Assembly: GCA_014898415.1 (NCBI GenBank)
Contig: RCTD01000010.1
Location: 434,001-498,000 of the forward strand
Length of the DNA stretch: 64,000 nt
Origin: Stromatinia cepivora
Lineage: Eukaryota; Ascomycota; Leotiomycetes; Helotiales; Sclerotiniaceae
Direction of reading: 5' to 3'
Shown here: one piece after another, positions 1-12,868 of the stretch
Numbering within the stretch: position 1 is the first letter of the stretch
Layout of the letters: every line of letters begins with the position of its first letter
Position numbers and translations under genes: made by a program
Notes under the pieces: generated by a model
Seen by the model: only the letters and a program-made list of their open reading frames with translations
Databases searched by the model: none
Told to the model about the DNA's origin: nothing

Positions 1-3000
1 TTAGAAAAAGGAAATGGAATTGATTATTAAAGAAAAGATCATTATAGTTAAGATTGATAACGTATTAGAACTTTTATAAACTATTTATAAATAATCATTA
101 GGTATACAATCCGAAATTACAATAATTGCTTTTTTATATCAAAACGGATCTACAGAATAAAATATAAGCATTATAGAAATAGATATAAAAATAATACTAT
201 AAAGAAATTAAATTATCATTAAAGTTTTGGGATGAAGTTATAAAGTACGATATTTATATTAGGAATTATATTAATATTGATCCTGATATAAACAGAATAA
301 ATTAATCCTTTATAGAAGTTTTTATAAATATAATATTAGATATAAAAATATACAAAATCTAGGAGAGCAAATGTTACGCTTATATCAATCCCAAGATTAT
401 TCCGAAAAAGCAAAGATACAATAAATTGCGGAACACTTCGAAAATTGATATATTCTTAGGATATTCAAAAATTATAAACAAATATATCAAAATATATTTT
501 CCAAAACTAAATTATATATTTCGATTAAATAGAATAATTATAAATGAATTTCATTAAGGAAAAGATTTGGATTTTAAATTAAGAAATTATGAATCAGGCC
601 TATAAGGAACAAAGAATATAGAGCTAGATCGAAGATTTTGTGGTAGATCGATAGCAAATAAAGTACTTTTTCTATTTTCAATATCAAACGCGATATTTAT
701 ATTACCTTCCAAATATTTTTTTTAATAGATATTATATTGAGTTCAGTGATTATATCAAGTATTCCAATTGTCGAATTGAAATCAGGTAAATTAGATACAT
801 CAATATCAATATATAATAAAAATGAAAATAGTAATATCCAGAAGATAAATCAAAAATCTTCTTTTAAGGATATTTCAAATATCGAATCTATTATTCCAAA
901 GGTTTCAATCCAAAAATCAACTTTTGTAGATCCTGAATTTGTACCGAAAGCAAAATTTAAGATCGTTTTAAATTTTATTGATAAGTTTATTTCAATAGAA
1001 TTAAAAAACAAAGTAAATTCATAATTATCTAAAATTGAACAAAAGGATATAATAAATTTTGAAGATAAACCCCCAAGGTATTTAATACAAAAACAGAAAA
1101 GAGATATAGAATAAAATCCTGAAAAAAAACGGGAAAGCAAGATTATAAAAACATTGATTACAATATTTATACAAATCAAAATTCAAGAAAGTATAGAATA
1201 TATTATAATTATAATCCTAATTATTTACAAAATGAATTTTTATATCAAAAACAAAATCGTTTTAGATTTTATAACTTCGTTAATAGATATAGATAATACA
1301 AAAGATATAATATATCCGATCAAAAAAGTTTTGGGAATCAAAATATTAAGAATTTATAAAAAAGCAATATCGGATCAAAAACATTCTGAAAAATGAAAGG
1401 AAACTATTCAAAAGGAAATCATATCTTTAATTCAAAATGATACTTGAAAAGAATATATATTCCTTAAAAGAAATAATCTGATTTCAATGAAATAAATATT
1501 TATAATTAAAATCAAGAATAACAAAATAGAACGATTCAAAATAAGATTAATAATTCGAAGATTCAATTAAATACTAGGAAAAAATTACAACAAAACATTT
1601 ATATCAACAATAAGGCTAAATATACTCAAACTATTTCTAACTATTATTACAAAGGAAAATTTAGAATGCTTATATTTCGATATCAAAAATGCCTTTATTG
1701 AATTATATTTGAAGGAAAAGATTTACTTCGAATTACCTCAAAATATCAAAATCGAAAAGGGATATATACTATAAATTCTATAAAGTTTATATAGTTTGAA
1801 ACAAACTGAAAGGGATTAGAATTTATTATTGAAGAAAAAGCTTTTAAGTATAGACTTTATATAAAGTTTAATAGATCCATATCTATATATATCCAAAGAT
1901 TATAATATAATATTATTAATATATATCGATGATATCGTTATTACATTATGTATATCATTATAAATCATTTAATTCGATGAAAAGCTATTAGCCTATTTTA
2001 ATATCAAAAATCTAAGGGAGATTAATAAGATCCTAAATATTAAGATCATTCATGATAAAAAAATATATATATTAATTATGAATCAAAAAGAATATCTTGA
2101 TATTATATTAATCAAATATAATATTATATATAAACAATACCAAACCAAGAAATTGCTAATAATGAATTATATCTATCTCCGATTAGCAACCGATAACAAT
2201 GAACTAGTAGATATGAATAAATATTAATAACGAATAAAAAATGTAATTCATCCAATAATATGTATTCGATCAAATATAACATTTTCAATTGAAAGATTTT
2301 TACAATTTATAGTAAAATCAATAAAATATTATATTATAATTTTAAAGAATTTGATGCGATATCTATAATCAATAATTAAACAAAAGCTATAATTCGGATC
2401 AAAAGGAGTACAATTTGATATCTATAAAAAATATAATATATTTGATAATATAATAAAGATATATATAAATACAGATTAAACTAATAACAAATATAATCGG
2501 AAAAATGTTTCAAAAGGAATTGTGATATTCTATAAAAGCCTTATATTATGGATTAACAAGAAACAAATATCTATGATTACCTCTAATACAGAATCAGAAT
2601 ATATTACAATAACAATATTCATTAAATAAAAAAAATAGATTATATAAATATTCAAAGATCTATTCAGATCAAATTATATTGAAAAGAATAAAGATATAAT
2701 TCAAATATTTAATAACAATCAGAATACTTTAGTTTTAACCAAGAACCCATATTTGCACAAACGATTCAAACATATAGATATCAATTATCATTTCATCAAA
2801 AACTTAATAGAAAAAAAGAAAATCATTATTAATTATATCAATATATATAATATAATTATCAACGGAATAACGAAGCCTTATACAAAGATTGTTTTCGAAA
2901 GATTCAAGAAAATGTTAGGATTAGTAATTTAGAAAAATCGAATAGGATATCCTCAATGAGGGAGTATTGGAAATAAGGCTATTATAGAATTAGAATTGAA

Positions 3001-3060
3001 ATTATGTGATCACAATGATACACAGACCATATTTAGGGATAACTTCAATTCTATTCTTAC
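1..3060 (+). mobile_element. RIP-degraded Ty1/copia retrotransposon pol remnant (left end outside window)
   Basis: Very AT-rich DNA whose plus strand, read across many stops and frame changes, gives copia polyprotein pieces in the copia order. An integrase C-terminal part lies at about 240-560. A reverse transcriptase with a YIDD catalytic box is at 1922-1933, within a decayed RT domain from about 1600 to 2100. An RNase H-like part is at about 2450-2640, with a conserved Asp and a SEY-type motif, followed by the usual C-terminal tail to about 3000. Integrase before RT is the Ty1/copia arrangement, not gypsy. The many TAA/TAG codons and A+T bias fit RIP. No open frame longer than about 110 codons survives, so it cannot be autonomous. 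The 5' part lies left of base 1 and no LTR was recognised at the right end. Confidence 0.82.
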
Positions 3061-3966
3061 TAGAATTATAAATCTTTAATTCAATCTACATAATCAATAA
3101 TACTACTACTTCCTGCACCAAAAGTTAATATAAACAATGTATTTATCTATAATACAATTTTCAATTATTAATTATAATATAATATAATTGAATGAGATCA
3201 ATATATATTCAAAAAAACGCAAAAAGCGGGCTCAAAATACATAATTTAGAAAACGGCCTTTATTCAAATCGACGAATAAGAATGAGGTATTGATATATAA
3301 AAGAATTAGAATCTGTATTCAATATTATTCAGTATTATTAGCTGTATACAATACAATATCACTATACAACCCTACTTTTACTATTATAACTTCATACTTG
3401 CTTATTCCATCATAGTCTCCGAGTTACTACTTCCTAATTATAAGGTTTATCACCTTTAAATACTTGACCTCCAACATATTGAATATTTAGAATTCTGATA
3501 AATTTAATAATTTCATAAATCTCTTTAATATATTAAAAGGAATTCACTATAGTTTCTATTGTTTTCATAAAAACTTCAAATGAAATAGATATATTTTGAC
3601 TATTTTTGGTGTAAAAGTGGACCTTAGGGTAATACAACTTGACTAGTACTGTAGTACACTATTTAATTTCTTTATATATATTCTGATTTGCAGCCTACCG
3701 CACGGAATTGACAACTTTTTATTGGACTTGTTCTCAATATTCACGGCTTCATAGTAAAATCCAAGGCAGAAGTTCGAATTGTTCATATAATTTCGCATTA
3801 TTTTACTCTTCCCGCAGATGCTAGAAAAATTCTATAGTGAGCCCAACTTGTAGAAACATCATAGGCTTATTCAAACATCTGCATTGATGAAGATTCCTGA
3901 AACAACAAGATGCGATGCTCTCCATCAACATTGAATGACTGTGATCCCGGCCATCCGTCTTCATGA
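3061..3966. other. Intergenic, no gene seen
   Basis: The first part (to about 3600) is AT-rich transposon-like DNA; the rest has normal composition and is the 3' flank of the 2EXR gene. No convincing frame, repeat or RNA gene was found. Confidence 0.5.
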
Positions 3967-5420
3967 TCAATTATCTTTAGGGATGTCGTGCCATGGAACA
4001 AGCTAAAGGAAAGTCAGCAGAAAGGAGATGAAGGTTTCAGTCGGTATGCTTACATATCTTGCCTGGATCTCTTCCTTGCATTGTTCAATTGCTTCATGGG
4101 TACCATTGTACAAGCCGATTTCGAACTCGATCGTGCTTGGGAATTGCGAGCTCATGGCTGAGTATTGGTACTCCCATAGGCCTTTCGGGAAATGGATGTC
4201 AACACCAGTACGAATTTTCAGATCATTAATAAATTTTCCACCATCCGCAACCAGCTTTTGTATATCATGAATGGACACCATCATCCCGTCGTGTTTGAGG
4301 TTCTTCCCCTTACTAGCCTTAATTTCAGGAGCGAGAGAAACGAATTGAAAATTAGGGCAGTTGCCATTTGCCCACCGATTCGGCCCACATCCGATATCGA
4401 GGCCACGATTAATGCGGTGGATGTCCACGGCCCAGTTGTTTCTCACCCTCTTATCATTCAACTTCAGGCCGTTATGGAGGGCAGGTCGAAAGCTGAGTGT
4501 ATTTGGCATTGCTCCTGCAGCATATTGGTCACATTCGGACTTAATCACAATGAAGACTTCTCTGGTGCTCTCTGAGCCTGGCACCATGTCATTCAATGCG
4601 ATTTCTTCTGCTTTCCCGTGAAGAGCCTGAATGTTTGAGCAACCGCCACCAACAAAACCGTGATCCGCATTGACACGGTTGCTGGGATTGTTCCAGTCGC
4701 ATTTTGTGTGAATATTCTCAGTGCATAGCATAGCTATCCTGGGCAGTCTCGTTTTCCCAAATATATGGAAAAAGTCGACGACAGTTCGAATGCATGTGCT
4801 CTCCCCAAAATAGATGGTATCGAGGTCGGCGTTGAACCATGTGCATGGAATCTTCTTTTTATCACCTAAAGTGGAAAAACTGTAAACGTCGCTCCAGTTA
4901 CAGAAAAATCTCTTTTCAAAAATGCGTTCTCCCTCTCCGCGCGATTCCCTATTGACTTCCATGATTGCTGGAACACGGTTTGTTTGCTTGGAAACTTTGA
5001 AGACATGGTGGCTCTGTTTCGTGATAGGGTGGAACATCAGCTCAAAGATACGTGACTCGGATCGAGCTGCAAATCCCCAAATCTTACTCCTAAGCTCGGG
5101 AGCAAGATTGGGGAAGAGGGTAAATTCCTTAAGTGGCTCTCTGAGATGGTGTTAGTATTCGTGTCAATATAAATTAAGAGAAATGGCCAGGCAGAGTTGG
5201 AAAATAAGTTTCGGACTTACCTAACTTTTGGAGTCAAGGTAGATGTCTTGACATCGGCTGGAATCTTCTTAAGGGCGAGATTGATATTCTCGGATTTTTT
5301 ACCATCTTGTCCCTGTGTGGGAAGTTTACGAGATGCGTCTGCGCAAACACGTGGAGTACGAGGTTTCTGAAAGTCCTGGATGGGCAAGACGGCAATGTGA
5401 GGCTGGAGGTTGCTAGACAT
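3967..5420 (-). CDS. 2EXR-domain protein (440 aa, 3 exons)
   Basis: Exons on the minus strand are 5221-5420, 4054-5140 and 3967-4002. Intron 1 (5141-5220) has donor GTAAGT, a TACTAAC branch point and acceptor CTCAG. Intron 2 (4003-4053) has donor GTAAGC and acceptor TTTAG and adds 11 residues to the end instead of the 16-residue read-through tail. Residues about 70-100 carry the start of the fungal 2EXR domain (FTLFPNLAPELRSKIW), followed by the usual second block with the ESR motif (VNRESRGEG). The 2EXR family is abundant in filamentous ascomycetes and has no established biochemical function. The N-terminal ~65 residues are Lys/Pro-rich and probably disordered. A TATA-like stretch lies near 5605, about 190 bp upstream. 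The frame is intact and composition is normal, unlike the flanking AT-rich DNA. Confidence 0.85.
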
Positions 5421-6723
5421 ATTGGCTAGTCTAGAGGTTTGACAGGGGAGAAATACTTTAATGAACTTTTTGATTCGACTGTGTTAAAATTTACAACTTT
5501 CTTGTATGGTATGTAAGAAAGTTTCGTTATGTATGTAGTTCAGAGGATGTGTGTAAAAACTTTGGCTGTAGGATGACGATGGAGGGGAGTAGCTGTATGC
5601 ACGATATATAAATGGCTTTGAAGAATAAGAAGCTAACAACATCATGCGAAGCTGTACTGCTGTACGGTCACTATAGACCTTACTGACCGTGGTGACTGGG
5701 CCGTGGTGATTGGTATACGGTTCCCTCTTGTACGGTTAAGAAACTGAGGGGAAGTTGAGGGGTAAGTAGATCATGCAATAAAATGTATCAACCCGTACAC
5801 AGGGTCTCATGATTTTCAAGCTCTTTTTGTGCAATTTGTAAACATATACGTTTCAGAGTATTATTGCTCAAGATCTTGCGCACTCATGGTAAGTCGATTG
5901 GCGCTTAACTCTACGATCTAAGAGGCATAAAAACTTCCACTTATATGGTGTCCTTTTAGGACAATCCTTGATTATATAAATAGTTTCTTAAATTGCGAAA
6001 TATAAAATCCAAGTTGTGAATCTAAACTCTAGTAATGATTTTAATTACTATTTAAATTTTTTGATATTCTGATAAGATTAGAACTTCAGTCTTAACACTA
6101 AAAAGCAAAGAATAAATAGTTCAATTTTCACCGAATATGTGCAGAATTTCAAAGTTTATAGAACGTTTTGAATCTTAGAGTCTGGATTCCTGAATCACCC
6201 CAGATGCATGGATGAGGAAGACTATATGCAGATGGTCTTGAGTCTATTAGAATCTTCAATTTCACATGGTAGTAACCTGAGTTCATCACTGAATATACTC
6301 TTTTTGCCCTTCCCAACATATATTCAGTGACACTCGCTAAAGTATAGGCATAGTCCGATTTGTTGATCAGTGTTCATAGCTTGTACCTTTCTATCAGGTC
6401 AATAATTGTTCTTCGAGCAGTCAATTTATCTGGGGATCAATAGGTAAAAAAGGAAGTTATCTCCAGAAAAAAGCATGATAAAATTGGTGGTGACTCTTAA
6501 TATTGTTATAAATATCAAGGTTCGAAGTCTCACCTCCTCTCGTATAAAAAAGTAAAGAAAACACCCAGCCTGCCCCGAAGCATACATTAACACTTAATCA
6601 ACCAAGTGGTACTCTCTCTCGCTCCGTGCATCACACAACTTTATTGTCAATATATTATACTATGCTTACTTTCAGCCTAGAGCAAGCTGGCGGGAAATGG
6701 AACCTCGTCGTCGTGTAAGGGTG
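5421..6723. other. Intergenic; promoter of the 2EXR gene, otherwise nothing recognised
   Basis: The 5421-5760 part is the upstream region of the 2EXR gene. The rest up to the ankyrin remnant has several AT-rich stretches but no open frame, long repeat or RNA gene that I can support. Confidence 0.45.
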
Positions 6724-9700
6724 TCAAGATTGTTGATCAAGCCTAGCTACAGTGTGCTGATCAAGCATAATGCCCTTCTTTGCGGCTAGTTCTCGAATAC
6801 TTGGTTGATCTGTTGATTCATCTGTTGATTCATCTTCAGGAACAATATCTGGATCAGCACCTTCTTTAACTAACAGCTTTGCTACTGCTTCGTGCCCACT
6901 ATCAACAGCCCACCAGAGCAGTGTAATCGATGAATGATTAACCGTACTTTTTTTTGAAAAACTAATCCAAATCGTAAATAATAGATTAAGGAAATTATAA
7001 CCTAATAATTGTTCATTAATAATTCAAAAAAATACTCATCAAAAACTATGAATATCCACAATTAACTATAAAATTTTTTGGGAATAATTTCATATTCTGA
7101 AATTTAAAAATAATTTCAAATTTTGATCGAATTCTATAACAAATTTTAATACTAAATAGAAAAAATAAAAAGAAGATAGATTATATTTATATTTTATATA
7201 TATTTTCTATATAAAAATCAAACAAAATAAGAAAACTCTGAATTTTGATATCTTTGCTTTTTATTTTAAAACAATTCTTTTTTTAATAAAACAAAATTAA
7301 TAATTAATAAATAAATAACTATAATATTGTGAAAGAGGTAGGTCGAGATACATGCGTCCCGATAGTACGCTGTGAGGGGAAATGGGAATTGGAATTGATC
7401 AGATTATATTGTAGAGATTTCAAATAGTAAAATTAGTAGATTTAAATAATGGTTTGGATTATATATAAATAGGATACAAAAAGACTAGTGAAAAAATGAT
7501 TGATTTCTTTAAGGAGAGGGGAGCAAAGTCTTCTCTTATATCTAACTACGAAGAGTCATGTGACCATATGACTACGAACTAGCTACGCATTAGGCCTTGA
7601 TATCCCAACTTTCTCACAATATATATATTCAAATCATTCAAATTATAATTTATCAAATCTAAAATCTATAATCAATTTATAATTGATAAATAAGCGAAAT
7701 TTTGAACCCAACCCGCCCATAACTATGATTAACCATACCCAACCCATATACCCAAACCACCCATCGACTACACTGCACCAGAGTGGTGTTCGGCCATCGC
7801 AACCAGACAAATCAATTTGAGTTTTAGCTGTATGGAGCAAAAACTTAACTATTGCCTCGTGTCCATTCTGAGCAGCGTACGAAAGTGGTGTTCGGTATAG
7901 GTAAAGCCAATTAATATCAACTTTCCCGGTATCGAATAAGATCTTCATTATTGATTCATTTCCTATCTCTGGAGCAAGTAAGAATGGCTTAATGGCATCA
8001 TGATTATATAAATCGGCCTCAAATTTGCCTGTACCGGGTAATAGTTTGATTCTTGATGTATATCTATTTACAATAGTATATAAGAATGGTGTTCTGCGAT
8101 AATGATCATATAAGTCGATTTCAATTTTGCCTGTATCGAGCGATAGCCTGACTACCGGCTCATACTCACCCCCAATAGCATATGAGAATGGTGTTCGGCC
8201 ACGTCTATCTTGCGAATCGACTTCAACTTTGCCTGTATCGAATAATAGCTTAACTATTGATTCACATCCATTCTCAACAGCATATGAGAATGGTGTTCGG
8301 CTATCATTATCATACAAATCGATTTCAACTTTGTTTGTATCGAACAATTGCTTGATTATTGATTTATATCCATTTCCAGCAGTATATGAAAATGGCGTTC
8401 GATCATTATTATTATCCCAATCGATCTCAACTTTGCCTGTATCGAGCAATAGTTTGACTATTGGTTCATGTCCCTTAAGGACAGCAAAATGAAATGGCGT
8501 CTTTCGAAACACATGACTCTTCGAGTTGATATTGACTTTGTCTGTGTCGAGCAAGAGCTGAACTACCATCGTGTGCCCGTTCTCAGCAGCGTACGAAAGC
8601 GGCGTTCGACCAGGGGTACGTTTTCCAGTTCTATACATATAATTGTCTTCATCTTCATCAGAATTAGAATCATCATTGGCTGCCCCATCTTTTGCATCCG
8701 GGTTTACTTTGCCTATATCAAGCAGCAGCTGTACAATAGTTTCGGCCCCAAAGTATGCTGCTAAATGCATTGCTGTGATTTTCCTAGAAATTTTCTGGTA
8801 ATTAAGATGTTGTTGTGATATTCATCAAGAGCATCAACAATAATGAAAACTTTGGAATAGAAAGCAGTAACAGCTTGGAGAGTTTTCGAAATCTCTTTTG
8901 GTAATGGGTATCTCTGCTCGTGTCCGTGTTTATTATAGAGAGCTTTAATGTTGTCTAGTAGAGAATATTGGCATATAGCTAATTGCTTGAGAAGACTTGA
9001 GAGCAAATCATCAACCTTTTGTTTGTGATGATGTCGAAAATTGCAATACAAATATGCAATACCAACACTTTTGTCATTTTCAAAGCGATTCGTAAGTTCT
9101 TCAACTACAATTGATGTAAGTATTGTCTTTCCAGCGCCGGGAATGCCTGGGCAGAACAATTTCTGCACGTCAGACTCTATCTATTGTTTGAATTCGGGCG
9201 AGTCTAGAAGCCATTGTCCTGTTTCTTCTTGTCTCTGATTAATATACTCTTGCTGTTGAGGGGTATAATCGATTGGAGTAAGCCAATCAAGAATTATCAA
9301 AGATTCCTTGTTGAATTCCCGAATATCTTGTCGTTTATAAAATTGATCTGCGCTTGTTTTTATCTGTATAATATTTTGCTAGATGATGTTAATTGAAAAC
9401 TATACATAAAGGAGATATTTTATTTCATAATTTTTCCCTGAAACATATTCAAAAGAGTAACATTTGAATCAATACAACTCCGAAGCTCCTTGATGTCGTC
9501 CGGCTCCCATTGAATTCTTTTCTAAATTCTCTTTACCTTCTTTCCCACACCACTAGAATCTGATTTGATCTCGCCATATATGCTCAATGTTCGTTGTAGC
9601 TTTTCAAGAACATCTCAACAACCAAAAACAATTTCTTTTAGGTCATTTGTTTGTTTAGCATTGAGGTCTGGCACGGATAGCTCGGCGTCGATATCCTGAA

Positions 9701-9906
9701 GCACAATGGAAAGACTTCTAACCCTACAAAATTGATAAGGTATTATTATTTGACTTGTGCTTAGAACTACATACTCTATTGAAATATCCTTGAATTGACT
9801 GGGTGCATCGATAAAGTCCTTTCGTTATTTTTTGGCAAGCTCGATCGCCTATTCCGAAACCTAAGCTCATGGTGCTCACAATCTCAAGTGAAGAAGGAAA
9901 GAACAA
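6724..9906 (-). pseudogene. NACHT-ankyrin (NLR-like) pseudogene interrupted by a hAT element
   Basis: From right to left: an N-terminal NLR-type helical region (about 9906-9400), a linker with ILDWLTPIDYTPQQQEY (about 9300-9240), a NACHT P-loop GIPGAGKT (about 9155-9130) and a Walker B IIVDALDEY (about 8840-8815), then at least eight ankyrin repeats of about 35 residues (8770-7784). The last repeat and C-terminus (6724-6910) lie beyond an 857-bp insertion. Damage: in-frame TAG/TGA at about 9522, 9615 and 9181; loss of the whole NACHT C-terminal half with a frame change at about 8765, so the Asp-rich Walker B runs almost directly into ankyrins; and the insertion itself. Fungal NACHT-ankyrin proteins belong to the NLR-like family linked to non-self recognition and heterokaryon incompatibility. 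The ankyrin part alone is still open (375 codons, including some insertion sequence), so a short protein could be made, but I see no start signal for it. Confidence 0.85.
6919..7775. mobile_element. Non-autonomous hAT-like element (857 bp) with 8-bp target duplication
   Basis: The ends are inverted copies beginning CAGTGTARTCGATG. Over the first 21 bases the two arms differ at four positions, all G versus A (left arm A), which is a RIP-type difference. The same 8 bases, CACCAGAG, stand directly outside both ends (6911-6918 and 7776-7783). A CAGTG-type terminus plus 8-bp target duplication is the hAT pattern. The interior is AT-rich with no transposase frame, so it must have been moved in trans. 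It sits inside an ankyrin codon of the NACHT-ankyrin pseudogene. Confidence 0.88.
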
Positions 9907-11002
9907 TGAAGAAGTTCGCCGTGTTAAAACGACAGATATGACATATTTAGACTAAAATTCGTGTCATTCATCCGAGATATATTTGAATCTGACTTGCATA
10001 CATAAGCCACATCGAAGTACACATATGACTTTCGATTGGCTATTGGTATCCAATAACAGGACCGCCGCAATATTACACGCCAACGATACGCTGTGGCTTA
10101 AACAACCTCGCTGGCCTCAAGCAAATGCTGCAACCACACCCACCATAACAAATGTACTGAAGCACTTCGACGCCAAATCCCCCTTAAGCGCTGTGAGTTA
10201 AGAGGCTCAGGGAATGGCGGGGTCCTAACAGATTTCTGTCTCTCCGAGTTTGAATCTCCCCATGATACGGCCAAAAGGTCTAATTGAGTCTCATCTGATC
10301 TTTCTTGACAAAAATCCGTCTCATTAGTCCCGGATTCTTGTTATTGCACATCTGCAAAAAGGCCTAGCGCCTATTCATTTATGTTGAAATTGACTACCCT
10401 TAACTTAACTCCAGATTCTCTTTTGATCGTTTCTGGATATTGCGTTAGTGTCTTTTCATCGGAACAAATGGGTATAATATCTTTTCATGTCATCTTAGGC
10501 TCATTTAGCTACCGTTTAACCTCTCGCTTGTATCTAATCACAATTGTGCGATTTAAAAGGCCTAATGGCTTCTCAGACTCCTCATGGTGGACAGTGATAA
10601 TGACTAGTATAATTACTTATGCTTGAGTAGATGCCGGAGACGAAATTTTTGCAAGCCTCGGAATGATTTTCAACCCGGGCAGTTTTTCGGATCGATAACA
10701 GTAAAGCTAGTTTATTACATATCGCCCATATGTCTATCTCGTATATCATGCACTAACAACCTAATCCCTAGCACCAAACACCATACCTTCAATGCCCGAA
10801 ACTCCCTCCACCCATTCATATTCTGTGTACACCCGGTCGCCAGCACCAACGCGATGTTCCAAGTTGCGCGGTTATGAAAGCCATCTTCGGATGGTGAATC
10901 CTACCACTCAAATGCAAACATCACAGGTACTAGTATAACCGGGCTTCGTCATCTCATTGAGCTTGAGACCAAAGACCTCATCCATAACATGCATATTCCC
11001 TT
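9907..11002. other. Intergenic, no gene recognised
   Basis: Several frames of 70-85 codons are open on the plus strand but none shows a known motif or splice structure. The right end is the 3' flank of the ubc7-like gene. Confidence 0.45.
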
Positions 11003-11597
11003 TCACAATCCAAGCATCCTTCTGCATCCATCCCGTACCTTCTGCTCATATTCTGATCTGTGTTCCCTCCACTGCTTTGCAGCTTCCACATTCGCCGGGC
11101 TCTCATCATTTGGTTCCGCTAACATACTCATCACACTTATTAAGATTTTCTCGACACTTTGAATAGGAGACCAGCGCTCGGATGCATGTTCATAGTGGTT
11201 TGGGTCGTCTCCGGGTGGGTGGAGAATGGATATACAGACGAGGCCGCTTGGGTAGACTAAATATGGATCATATTAGCACTATATTCCACAAATCATGGTG
11301 TGCTGCAGGTGGTGTGGGTTTTGTCACAAAACGAAATGAGCAACACAAACCATTAGGATGCCAAACTTCTCCGAGAAACCTCATACTAGGTGGCGCAAGT
11401 GGATAATCCTTTGGGAACTTCAATTCAGCAGCAAAGACTCCTCCTTCGAATGGTGTACCCTCTGGTCCTTGTATTAAAGCCTCCCAGTACAACAAGTCAT
11501 CTTCGGACACCGGGCCTGCGGTAATGCCCTCTGGTGGATTATTTGTGAGAGAGCGGTACTCTTGTAGTAAACGTCGTTGTGCGGTAGCTGAGGCCAT
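11003..11597 (-). CDS. ubc7: Ubiquitin-conjugating enzyme E2, Ubc7/UBE2G2 type (166 aa)
   Basis: Two exons: 11351-11597 and 11003-11256. The 94-nt intron has donor GTTTGT, a GCTAATA branch point and acceptor TTTAG. The product is a complete single-domain E2 with the HPN motif at residues 80-82 and catalytic Cys90 in [14 protein letters not shown]. The acidic insertion after the catalytic Cys ([16 protein letters not shown]) marks the Ubc7/UBE2G group. The C-terminus ends MLGL, like UBE2G2. Ubc7 works at the ER membrane in ER-associated degradation together with Hrd1/Doa10 ligases and Cue1 (known for the family). The gene is divergent from the periplasmic-binding-fold gene, with about 300 bp between starts. 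The reading frame is intact. Confidence 0.93.
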
Positions 11598-11904
11598 CTT
11601 GGTTATGTTGTTATACCGAATCGCTGGTTAAGAGGTAAGGTGAGATGGAAGTTGAGGATGACTGCGGAGATCTAGTTAGTTGGGATGTGGCGCTAAAATT
11701 GAGCCTTGTAACTTCTAGCGTGTCGCCACTATATTTACCCCGCCTGCCGGTGAATACCCCGTCAGAAACCGCCTGAAGCTCATTAATGTAAGACTTACAA
11801 TTCTCAATCACTCTCTTCATATCTCAACGACGTCCACAGTCGGGGTCTCTAGAGATATCTCATATACCTATCCGAAATCTTATGACCAGCATCAATTCCC
11901 CATC
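11598..11904. promoter_or_regulatory. Divergent promoter region between ubc7-like gene and PBP-fold gene
   Basis: This 307-bp gap separates two start codons facing away from each other, so it must hold both promoters. No clear TATA box or known factor site was identified. Confidence 0.5.
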
Positions 11905-12868
11905 ATGGCTACTGCCCAAACACCCCTCAAGATCGGATATGTCCCTGAACATTTCTCTACCCCTCTTCACTTCGCGCAAAAGCATTTTGGTCTCGATGCT
12001 GAATTGATCCCATTTCCATCTGGCACCGGGCATATGATAACATCGATACGTTCAGGGGAAATTGATGTAGGTATTGGTCTTACTGAAGGATGGGTAGCTG
12101 GGTTAGGCAAATCCGATATGGAAGGCGATGGAGGATATAAAATCGTTGGGACTTATGTCGAAACACCATTGTGTATGTCCTTCCCTTCTTTAGGCACATA
12201 TATTACTATTGCGAGGACAGCACATTAATTGAATGAAAATAGGCTGGGCAATCTCTACGGGCGCAAACAGACCTCTGAATAACATCGCACATCTTAAGAA
12301 TGGCAAAATCGGCGTCTCTAGGATAGGAAGCGGGAGCTATGTGATGGGATTCGTTCTCGCGGATGAGCAAGGTTGGTTGGATGAAAGTCAATCATCCGAA
12401 GGACCGTTCGAAGTTGTCCCCTTGCAGACATTCGAGAAGTTGCGCAATGGTGTAAACGACAGTACGGTGGATTTCTTCATGTGGGAACACTTTACTTCGA
12501 AACGATATTACGATGGTGGGGAGATCAAGCGAATCGGTGAAATATATACACCGTGGAGCAGTTGGAAGATTGTTGCCAGCACAAACGTCTTGCAAAATTC
12601 GGAAGACGAGAGGCTGGATGACATGTTTGAGAAAATTGACAAAGGTGTCGAGTATTTTGAAAAGAATCAGGATGAGGCGGTGAAATACATCAGTACTTCG
12701 TTGGATTATAGTGAAGAGGATGCAAAGGAATGGTTAAAGACGGTAAAGTTTGCAAGTAGCACGAAGAAAGTGGATGTGGCAGTTATCCAGAAGACTGTGG
12801 CTACTCTGCAGAAGGCCAAAGTGCTAGGAGATGATGGTATGTCACCAGAACAAATGATCGCTAAATGA
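11905..12868 (+). CDS. Ca3427-like periplasmic-binding-fold protein (297 aa)
   Basis: Exons 11905-12172 and 12243-12868, with a 70-nt intron (GTATGT...AATAG). The phase fits exactly and joins ETPLC to WAISTG. The N-terminus (LKIGYVPEHFSTPLHFAQ) and the following acidic/Gly segments (SIRSGEIDVGIGLTEGW) are those of type II periplasmic binding proteins related to SsuA/ThiY/NMT1. The fungal family with this fold but without signal peptide is typified by Candida albicans Ca3427, for which a link to thiamine-precursor metabolism has been suggested but not proven. There is no signal peptide or membrane segment, so it is probably cytosolic and not part of an ABC importer. The length is as expected and both lobes of the fold are present. 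Confidence 0.8.

Noticed and set aside
4192..4621. Plus-strand frames of 86-127 codons over the 2EXR gene
   Set aside because: Antisense shadows of a gene with clear domain and splice evidence.
6934..7734. A 10-base repeat ATGATTAACC considered as the target duplication of the ankyrin insertion
   Set aside because: The 8-base repeat CACCAGAG combined with inverted CAGTG ends explains both borders and restores the reading frame; the 10-base match lies inside the element.
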